DNA from: CAJXZP01 sp964195485
GTDB lineage: Bacteria; Bacteroidota; Bacteroidia; Flavobacteriales_G; Salibacteraceae
Assembly (NCBI GenBank): GCA_964195485.1
Contig: CAXMPG010000060.1
Coordinates: forward strand, 1-33,548
Reading direction: 5' to 3'
Length of the DNA: 33,548 nucleotides
Part shown: piece by piece, positions 1-5,135 of the stretch
Layout of the letters: each line of letters begins with the position of its first letter
How positions within the stretch are numbered: the first letter of the stretch is position 1
Program-made: the position numbers and the translations under genes
The notes under the pieces: generated by a model
Told to the model about the DNA's origin: nothing
Seen by the model: only the letters and a program-made list of their open reading frames with translations
Databases searched by the model: none

Positions 1-149
1 CCAAAGTATATAAAAACCCGGATAGAAACAAACAAACAAACCTCTTTCATAGCGTTTTTACCCTTCACTAATTGGCATTTCCTTTGCGAGGAAACGAAGT
101 TTTATTCACTTATAATAAGGGTATTAACTCTCCATAATTAATTGCAATT

Positions 150-872
150 TCACCTTTTTCGTTGCCACCATTTTTTCTTGATAATAACCACATCTCCCAT
201 AAAGACTTCTGTACTGGCAATCACGAAAACAAATTCACCTGATTGGGTAATGGTTCTATCAAATAAAGTTTCAGTGGTAAGATAACCAATTGATGAAACC
301 ACAACCACTAACTGCTCTACCTTGTTACTATCCGGTATTTGAAGCTTAAATCGACCATCAAAATCACTTACCGTAGCGATGTTAGTTCCCTTAATTATCA
401 CATTTGCAAATGGCATAGGATCATCATTAGAAGAGTCAATAATCAATCCTTCTATGGAGTTTTGAAGACTATCCTGAGCAACAACCCTTGGGTTATTACT
501 AGAATTGATTGAATTGTTATTTACATCTAGGTTAACCACATTAGGTTTACTATTAAATTTTGTGGTGGAAGAAATAGCCTCTTTACTTATAAACGCAAGC
601 ACAAGCCCCGCTGCCACTTTTAAAATATTTGTAGGCCTGTTTATTTCTTCTTGGATAAATACTTTTTCAAGTTGGCTTTTAGTTAAACGCCCACAATGTT
701 TTACTGGACTCTTATCGTAAATAGCTAGAATTTCTGAATTGGATAATGAAGTGAAATCTGTCACATTTTTTGAACAAGAGGAACAGAATTTACCTAACTC
801 ATTTTCAGTCATTGTATCCCAGTCCTCAGAACATGGGTTATCTATTTTCAATACGTACTTCTGAATTCCCAT
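150..872 (-). CDS. Cys4 N-terminal / single-TM / carboxypeptidase-regulatory-like protein
   Basis: 240 aa. The N-terminus carries cysteines C14, C30, C33 and C60 in the pattern C-x15-C-x2-C-x26-C, with the phrase GKFCSSC...VTDFT, a recurrent N-terminal module in Bacteroidota proteins that may bind a metal. One hydrophobic segment follows at about residues 83-100. After a Ser/Asn-rich linker comes a carboxypeptidase-regulatory-like beta-sandwich (about 138-225; recognisable phrases GLIIDSSNDDPMPFANVIIKGT and SDFDGRFKLQIP). The expected topology is Cys domain in the cytoplasm and beta domain in the periplasm. The C-terminus is basic and Trp-rich (KKKWWQRKR). It lies 32 bp downstream of the SRPBCC gene on the same strand and may share its transcript. 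The substrate or role is unknown; the domain reading is fairly secure. Confidence 0.75.
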   Translation of the reverse strand: MGIQKYVLKIDNPCSEDWDTMTENELGKFCSSCSKNVTDFTSLSNSEILAIYDKSPVKHCGRLTKSQLEKVFIQEEINRPTNILKVAAGLVLAFISKEAISSTTKFNSKPNVVNLDVNNNSINSSNNPRVVAQDSLQNSIEGLIIDSSNDDPMPFANVIIKGTNIATVSDFDGRFKLQIPDSNKVEQLVVVVSSIGYLTTETLFDRTITQSGEFVFVIASTEVFMGDVVIIKKKWWQRKR

Positions 873-904
873 TTCTCTTTTTATTAGATTATCACCTATA
901 ACTA

Positions 905-1327
905 TTATTCTTCTGAGAAAGGTCTACCAACCCCCGTTTCACAAAACTCTTGTAAACTGGATAAATAATCTTGCCACGCTAAATTAGTGTTTTCAAAATT
1001 ATCATACCCATCTTGAAAGCCATCATGTACAAATTCAATAACGGTCTCTCCTTCCACCTCTTCGATAATGAAAGTCACGTAGGTGTTTTCCCAATCTGGG
1101 TTTCCATGCAAAAATTTCCAGCTCACGAGCTTCCCCGGATTTAAAAGCGCTACCTGAAACTCAAACATGGCATACTGACCAAAAGAAAAGTATAACGAAT
1201 CACCCAATTCCGCACTTCCAATAGTATCTGATGTCCACCATGCGCTCAACCCATCAATAGTCGTTAATGCATTATAAAATTCGGTTGATGAGGCCTTGCT
1301 TTGAAAAGTATGTTCTATGGATTTCAT
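905..1327 (-). CDS. SRPBCC / AHSA1-like domain protein
   Basis: 140 aa, a usual length for a stand-alone START/Bet v1-like (SRPBCC) protein of the AHSA1 type. It shows an N-terminal amphipathic helix followed by GLSAWWTSDTIG, then alternating beta strands with the family-typical FEFQVALLNPGKLVSWKF and TYVTFIIEEVEGETVIEFVHDGF, and a C-terminal helix (WQDYLSSLQEFCETG). Members form a hydrophobic cavity for small ligands; the ligand cannot be predicted here. It is probably cytosolic, with no signal peptide. It is divergent from the glutathione peroxidase gene, and the shared intergenic region holds a perfect inverted repeat at 1374-1400. The sequence CAAAGGTA at 1347-1354 reads TACCTTTG on this strand and is a candidate -7 element. 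Confidence 0.75.
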   Translation of the reverse strand: MKSIEHTFQSKASSTEFYNALTTIDGLSAWWTSDTIGSAELGDSLYFSFGQYAMFEFQVALLNPGKLVSWKFLHGNPDWENTYVTFIIEEVEGETVIEFVHDGFQDGYDNFENTNLAWQDYLSSLQEFCETGVGRPFSEE

Positions 1328-1373
1328 GTTTCACGTATTTAGGATACAAAGGTATTATGTAATAATAACAAAT

Positions 1374-1400
1374 AGTAATGGTTTTTGTAAAACCATTACT
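1374..1400. repeat. 12-3-12 perfect inverted repeat in divergent intergenic region
   Basis: AGTAATGGTTTT, spacer TGT, then AAAACCATTACT form a perfect 12-bp inverted repeat between divergent genes (SRPBCC on minus, glutathione peroxidase on plus). Because both genes are transcribed away from it, a terminator role is unlikely. It overlaps where a -33 element for the peroxidase promoter would be, so an operator for a dimeric regulator is the better reading. The regulator is not identifiable from the window. Confidence 0.6.
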
Positions 1401-1412
1401 TTTGCCTAATTG

Positions 1413-1420
1413 TACTTTTG
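1413..1420 (+). promoter_or_regulatory. Candidate -7 element for glutathione peroxidase
   Basis: TACTTTTG fits the Bacteroidota -7 consensus TAnnTTTG and lies 23 bp before the ATG at 1444. A second TACTTTTG lies 16 bp upstream (1397-1404). Neither has a TTG at the usual 19-bp spacing, so the promoter is only partly supported. Confidence 0.35.
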
Positions 1421-1443
1421 TACTCCACTAAATAAACAACGAA

Positions 1444-1923
1444 ATGAATTTTTACGACTTACAATACACCACTCCTTCGGGAGAGAACGTTTCTATGTCA
1501 AGCTTTAAAGGCAAAACTGTTTTAGTAGTAAACACGGCAACCAAATGCGGACTTACGCCTCAATTTGAAGGTTTAGAAAAACTACACCAATCATATAAAA
1601 ATCAAGATGTAGTTATTTTAGGGTTTCCATGTAACCAGTTCAATAGCCAAGAACCAGAAACCAATGATTCTATGGAGAGCGCTTGCTTGATTAACCACGG
1701 TGTTACCTTTCAGCTCACAAAAAAGATTGATGTCAACGGTAAACAAACAGACCCTGTTTTTAAATACCTAAAAGGAGAGCTTGGTGGCTTGTTTGGTAGT
1801 CGTATTAAATGGAACTTTACCAAGTTTTTAATTGGACCTGATGGTACCCCATTAAAAAGATACGCTCCTACCACTGTTCCCAGTAAAATAGAAAAAGACA
1901 TTAAAAAACTCGTTTCCAAGTAA
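1444..1923 (+). CDS. Glutathione peroxidase family (thiol peroxidase type)
   Basis: 159 aa, the usual length of bacterial BtuE/Gpx-type peroxidases, which reduce hydroperoxides with thioredoxin- or glutathione-derived electrons. The peroxidatic residue is Cys35 in NTATKCGLTPQ (cysteine, not selenocysteine). The family motif GFPCNQFNSQEP follows, with Cys63 and catalytic Gln69, and the Trp-Asn pair sits in KWNFTKFLI. Cys63 matches the fixed Cys of that motif; the second redox Cys of thioredoxin-dependent members usually lies further on, where CLINHG supplies a candidate. No signal peptide, so cytosolic. It is followed by the marR-yceI-pirin-nitroreductase cluster, another set of redox-type genes, but marR has its own promoter. 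Confidence 0.93.
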   Translation: MNFYDLQYTTPSGENVSMSSFKGKTVLVVNTATKCGLTPQFEGLEKLHQSYKNQDVVILGFPCNQFNSQEPETNDSMESACLINHGVTFQLTKKIDVNGKQTDPVFKYLKGELGGLFGSRIKWNFTKFLIGPDGTPLKRYAPTTVPSKIEKDIKKLVSK

Positions 1924-1981
1924 TTACCAAGCCGATTTGTAAAGGCAAGTAATTAAAATTGAAAAAAACAACTAAAAACAG

Positions 1982-2011
1982 TTGCATATTCAATAGTTGT
2001 ATATACATTTG
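1982..2011 (+). promoter_or_regulatory. marR promoter, TTG-N19-TACATTTG
   Basis: TTG at 1982-1984, a 19-bp spacer and TACATTTG at 2004-2011 match the Bacteroidota sigma-ABfr promoter (TTG / TAnnTTTG) exactly. Transcription should start near 2018, 13 bp before the ATG at 2031. This excludes the upstream in-frame TTG at 1959 as the start of the regulator, because that codon lies upstream of the promoter. Confidence 0.75.
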
Positions 2012-2014
2012 TTG
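1991..2014. promoter_or_regulatory. Candidate MarR operator (autoregulatory)
   Basis: An imperfect palindrome with core TTGTATATACAT (1997-2008) and outer CAA/TTG arms (1991-1993 and 2012-2014) lies between the -33 and -7 elements of the marR promoter and overlaps the -7 box. The same core, as the perfect palindrome TTGTATATACAA, recurs before yceI at 2502. MarR dimers typically bind such short palindromes in their own promoter, so autorepression is the natural inference. Confidence 0.6.
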
Positions 2015-2030
2015 TCTAAACATTGGTATA

Positions 2031-2483
2031 ATGGAATTAGAAGAAGAATTAAAAATGTCGGAAATCGTTGATGCACATCATAGAGCCACGCTAAATGTCA
2101 TATTTACGGGTGCATGGATGAGTGAACGCATGAATTCATATTTGAAACCACATGGGATATCAGAGCAACAATTTAATATTCTGAGAATTCTTCGAGGCCA
2201 GAAAGGAAATGCACTAAACCTTCAGCAAATTTCTGAGCGTATGGTACATAAAATGAGTAATACTACTCGTTTGGTTGAAAAGCTACGATTAAAAGGTTTT
2301 ATAGACCGTCAGGTCTGTCCAAATAATAGGCGGAAAGTGGATATTTCCATTCTACCCCTCGGATTAGCACATCTAGAAAAAGTGAGTCTCGATGTAGATA
2401 AAGCAAACAAAACCATTGAAAGCCACCTCACTAAAGCAGAAGCAACATCATTAGCCCTTCTTTTAGATAAAATAAGAGGTTAA
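2031..2483 (+). CDS. MarR-family transcriptional regulator
   Basis: 150 aa from the ATG at 2031, the normal MarR length. A longer in-frame start at TTG 1959 is rejected because it precedes the promoter. The winged helix-turn-helix is visible: GISEQQFNILRILRG, then NLQQISERMVHKMSNTTRLVEKLRLKGFIDRQ as helix-turn-helix and recognition helix, then the wing with NRRKVDISILPLG. The flanking helices form the dimer interface. MarR proteins are usually repressors released by phenolics, quinones or oxidants. The operon downstream encodes YceI, pirin and a nitroreductase, which suits a regulator of quinone or electrophile stress. A shared palindrome in the marR and yceI promoters supports control of both. 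Confidence 0.92.
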   Translation: MELEEELKMSEIVDAHHRATLNVIFTGAWMSERMNSYLKPHGISEQQFNILRILRGQKGNALNLQQISERMVHKMSNTTRLVEKLRLKGFIDRQVCPNNRRKVDISILPLGLAHLEKVSLDVDKANKTIESHLTKAEATSLALLLDKIRG

Positions 2484-2501
2484 AAAAAATTGAATCAACA
2501 C

Positions 2502-2513
2502 TTGTATATACAA
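2502..2513. promoter_or_regulatory. Candidate MarR operator before yceI
   Basis: TTGTATATACAA is a perfect 12-bp palindrome 31 bp before the yceI ATG and shares 11 of 12 bases with the site in the marR promoter. No clear TAnnTTTG box is visible in this gap; TACAATTA at 2509-2516 lies where the marR -7 element would align. Confidence 0.6.
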
Positions 2514-2544
2514 TTATTAACATAACAACAATAAAAATTACATT

Positions 2545-3144
2545 ATGAAAAAATCAACATTTATTTTAGGTCTAGGTATTGCTGCCTTAGGATTCACCGC
2601 ATTTACATCAACTACTAAAGTAGCGCCAGGAACGGACGCAAACGAAAGCACTATTATTTGGACAGGGTCTAAAGTAGTAGGCGGAGAACATACCGGAGCT
2701 ATTCAAGTAAAAGAAAGCAACTTGAAATTCAAAAAAGGCAAACTTACTGGGGGCATGGTAGTAGCGGATATGACTACTATTACGAATACAGATCAAGAAG
2801 GAGAATGGATGGAAAAATTAGTGGGACATTTAAATTCTGACGATTTTTTCGCTACCGCTAAAAACCCCACCTCAACAATCAAAATCACAAAAGTAACCGC
2901 AGGAAAAACAGCAAATACTTATAATGTTGTTGCTGATCTAACCATTAAAGGTATTACTAAATCAGAATCTTTTGAAGCAACCGTAAAAGATGCTGGCAAT
3001 GGTTATTTAACCACCGCAAACGCAACGATTGACCGCTCAAAATACGATGTAAGATACGGGTCTTCAAGCTTTTTTGATGATTTAGGTGATAAAGCTATCA
3101 GCAATGATTTCACATTAAATGTATCTATATATTCTGCGAAATAA
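2545..3144 (+). CDS. YceI-family periplasmic lipid-binding protein
   Basis: 199 aa. Residues 1 to about 22 form a Sec signal peptide (MKKSTFILGLGIAALGFTAF). The mature part is a YceI lipocalin-like beta-barrel: STIIWTGSKVVGGEHTGAIQVKES, GGMVVADMTTI, LVGHLNSDDFFATAKNPTSTIKITKV, NVVADLTIKGITKSESFEATV and the C-terminal ATIDRSKYDVRYGS all fit the family. Characterised members bind polyisoprenoids or long lipids in the periplasm. First gene of a likely yceI-pirin-nitroreductase operon (33 bp, then 14 bp gaps) ending at the hairpin at 4723. The upstream palindrome suggests control by the adjacent MarR protein. Confidence 0.92.
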   Translation: MKKSTFILGLGIAALGFTAFTSTTKVAPGTDANESTIIWTGSKVVGGEHTGAIQVKESNLKFKKGKLTGGMVVADMTTITNTDQEGEWMEKLVGHLNSDDFFATAKNPTSTIKITKVTAGKTANTYNVVADLTIKGITKSESFEATVKDAGNGYLTTANATIDRSKYDVRYGSSSFFDDLGDKAISNDFTLNVSIYSAK

Positions 3145-3177
3145 GCAATACATTACCATTTAGGTTAATCTAAACCA

Positions 3178-4053
3178 ATGAACAGGAAGAGCTTTATAAA
3201 AAAGGCATTAGTTACCGGTACTGTGGGAGTCATTGCTCCTACAGTACTAGCTAACACGACTAAAAAGCCAATTGAACCTACTCCCATTTTACCACAAGAA
3301 GGATTTAATCATTTACCAAACCAGGAGATTAAAACAATGAAAACCGTAATTCACAGAGCACAAACACGCGGACAAGCAAACCACGGATGGCTAAAAGCCA
3401 ATCATACCTTTAGTTTTGCTAATTATTACAACCCAGAAAGAATGAACTTTGGGGTACTTAGAGTATTGAATGATGATCATATTGCCGCTGGAATGGGTTT
3501 TGGAACCCACCCGCACAATAACATGGAAATCATCACTATCCCCCTTGATGGTCAGGTTACACATAAAGACAGTATGGGTAATTCTGGCATAATTAGCCCA
3601 GGAGAAATCCAGGTGATGAGTGCCGGTACTGGAGTTCAACATAGCGAATTCAATAAAAATAAAGACGCAGATTTAAAGCTACTTCAGATATGGCTTCTTC
3701 CAAATAAGCAACAGGTTACGCCTCGTTACGACCAATTAGATTACACTACTAGCCATCCAAAAAACACGTTCACTCAAATTCTTTCGCCTACGGCTGATGA
3801 TGCGGGTGTTTGGATTCATCAAAATGCATGGTTTCATTTGGGTAAAATGAAACCATCAGAAACGTACACCTACCAGCTAAAAAATGCCCAAAATGGGGTG
3901 TACGCTTTTCTAATTGAAGGAGAAGCTACCATTGATAATGAAGCGCTTTACAAGCGTGATGGAATGGGCATTTGGGACTCCAAAGAAATTACAATTACAT
4001 CTAACACCGAAAGCACCATCCTATTAATGGAAGTACCTTTGGATATTAACTAA
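3178..4053 (+). CDS. Pirin family protein with Tat-like N-terminal extension
   Basis: 291 aa. The pirin bicupin proper begins at Met54 (MKTVIHRAQTRGQANHGWLKANHTFSF), the point at which ordinary cytosolic pirins start. The metal site is visible: GTHPHNNMEIITIPLDG supplies the His-x-His and Glu ligands, with another His in GTGVQHSEFN. Some pirins are quercetinases; the family also includes Fe-dependent redox proteins. Residues 1-25 resemble a Tat leader: NRKSFIKK, then a hydrophobic stretch and cleavage-like VLA-N. The twin-Arg pair is Arg-Lys, so export is inferred rather than certain. An AGGAG at 3323-3327 sits 9 bp before the internal ATG (3337), which could yield a second, cytosolic form. 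Middle gene of the MarR-linked operon. Confidence 0.9.
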   Translation: MNRKSFIKKALVTGTVGVIAPTVLANTTKKPIEPTPILPQEGFNHLPNQEIKTMKTVIHRAQTRGQANHGWLKANHTFSFANYYNPERMNFGVLRVLNDDHIAAGMGFGTHPHNNMEIITIPLDGQVTHKDSMGNSGIISPGEIQVMSAGTGVQHSEFNKNKDADLKLLQIWLLPNKQQVTPRYDQLDYTTSHPKNTFTQILSPTADDAGVWIHQNAWFHLGKMKPSETYTYQLKNAQNGVYAFLIEGEATIDNEALYKRDGMGIWDSKEITITSNTESTILLMEVPLDIN

Positions 4054-4067
4054 TAAAATCACAACGA

Positions 4068-4697
4068 ATGTCAATTATTGAAAATTCAAAATGGCGATAT
4101 GCCACCAAGCAATTTGATGCAACTAAGAAAGTTTCAGATGCTGACTTAGCAACTATTAAGGATGCAATAAGCTTAAGCGCAACATCATACGGATTAGAAG
4201 CTTACAAAGTATTAATCGTTGAGAATCCAGAATTACGCGAACAATTATTACCTGCATCTTGGGGTCAAAAACAAATTACTGATGCATCTCATCTTTTGGT
4301 GTTTTGTAGCTTCAATGAAGTTTCAACAGAATACATTGATGGATACGTTAAATTAAAATCAGAAACGCAAGGAATTCCTTTAGAAAACCTAACTGGGTAT
4401 GGAGACTTCATGAAGTCGACTATTGGTTCTTTTTCAGCAGAAGCAACTTCAACTTGGAATGCCAAGCAAACCTATATTTCATTAGCAAATGCAATGGCAG
4501 CTTGTGCGGAATTAAAAATTGATTCTTGTCCTATGGAAGGATATGATGCCGCCAAATACGATCAAATTCTAGGCCTTTCAGCTAAAGGATTAACTGCAGC
4601 TGTTGTTTTACCAATTGGTTATAGATCAGATGAAGATAAAACACAACACGGTAAAAAAGTAAGGAAATCATTTACTGATTTATTTGAAGTAGTGTAA
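4068..4697 (+). CDS. NAD(P)H-dependent nitroreductase (NfsB-like)
   Basis: 209 aa, typical of the FMN-dependent nitroreductase family, which passes hydride from NAD(P)H to nitroaromatics, quinones or flavins. Typical features are the N-terminal KWRYATKQFDATKKVSDADL, the FMN-contact region SATSYGLEAYKVLIVENPELR, QKQITDASHLLVFCS, the helix WNAKQTYISLANAMAACAELKIDSCPMEGYDAAKYDQILGL and a C-terminal KVRKSFTDLF carrying basic FMN-phosphate contacts. It is cytosolic with no signal peptide. Last gene of the yceI-pirin-nitroreductase operon, 14 bp behind pirin and 26 bp before a strong hairpin. Substrate preference cannot be read from sequence. Confidence 0.92.
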   Translation: MSIIENSKWRYATKQFDATKKVSDADLATIKDAISLSATSYGLEAYKVLIVENPELREQLLPASWGQKQITDASHLLVFCSFNEVSTEYIDGYVKLKSETQGIPLENLTGYGDFMKSTIGSFSAEATSTWNAKQTYISLANAMAACAELKIDSCPMEGYDAAKYDQILGLSAKGLTAAVVLPIGYRSDEDKTQHGKKVRKSFTDLFEVV

Positions 4698-4722
4698 CCA
4701 CAATTTCTACAGTTACAAAGAA

Positions 4723-4758
4723 AAAAAGCCCGATTTACAATTGTAAATCGGGCTTTTT
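4723..4758. terminator. Bidirectional rho-independent terminator
   Basis: A perfect palindrome (AAAAAGCCCGATTTACAA and its reverse complement) with A-run and T-run on either side lies between the convergent nitroreductase and heavy-metal-binding genes. It can terminate both transcripts. Confidence 0.9.
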
Positions 4759-4783
4759 ATTTCATTTATTTTAAAAAACGACC

Positions 4784-5128
4784 TTAATCGTGTGCTCCTT
4801 TTTTACAACACGAATCAAGATTATCGTACGCTATCTTTTCTGCCGGTACATCATCAGCATCATACCCAAGTCCAGCCACCGCTTTTCTGATTTGGTCTGG
4901 GTTTGTTTTATTGGGATTATACTCTACCGTTAACTCTTTTGTTTTTACATTTAAAGTAGCCTTTTTCACGCCCTTTGTAAATGCCATTCCTTTTTCAATG
5001 GTGGTTTTACACATATCACATTCCGAAGAAGTTTTAATAATTATGGTCTTTAACCCACCTTTAGCGAAAGCTCCTTGTGAAAACAATGTCACTGCTACAA
5101 ATAATAGTAATATACCTAAATTCTTCAT
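4784..5128 (-). CDS. Secreted heavy-metal-associated (HMA) domain protein
   Basis: 114 aa from the ATG at 5128, chosen because it opens directly on a signal peptide (MKNLGILLLFVAVTLFSQGAFA); longer in-frame starts overlap the upstream TonB receptor gene. The mature protein is an HMA ferredoxin-like fold (about 26-95) with the metal-binding loop SSECDMCKT (Cys37, Cys40), which binds soft ions such as Cu(I) in this family. A second pair, Cys107-Cys108, sits near the C-terminus (DSCCKKG). Predicted to be periplasmic. It starts 7 bp after the TonB receptor stop codon, so the two are almost certainly co-transcribed, suggesting a metal chaperone or acceptor working with that receptor. The metal identity is inferred. 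Confidence 0.88.
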   Translation of the reverse strand: MKNLGILLLFVAVTLFSQGAFAKGGLKTIIIKTSSECDMCKTTIEKGMAFTKGVKKATLNVKTKELTVEYNPNKTNPDQIRKAVAGLGYDADDVPAEKIAYDNLDSCCKKGAHD

Positions 5129-5135
5129 ATCTATT

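Noticed and set aside
1..149. Possible gene end or RNA at the left edge
   Set aside because: AT-rich sequence with a short AAAC repeat only; no ORF, hairpin terminator or RNA signature that I can support.
1444..1923. Selenoprotein glutathione peroxidase
   Set aside because: The peroxidatic position is a normal Cys codon (Cys35); no in-frame TGA occurs.
1959..2030. In-frame TTG start extending MarR by 24 residues
   Set aside because: The extension lies upstream of and across the TTG-N19-TACATTTG promoter, and the Cys-rich extra peptide is unlike MarR proteins; ATG 2031 gives the standard length.
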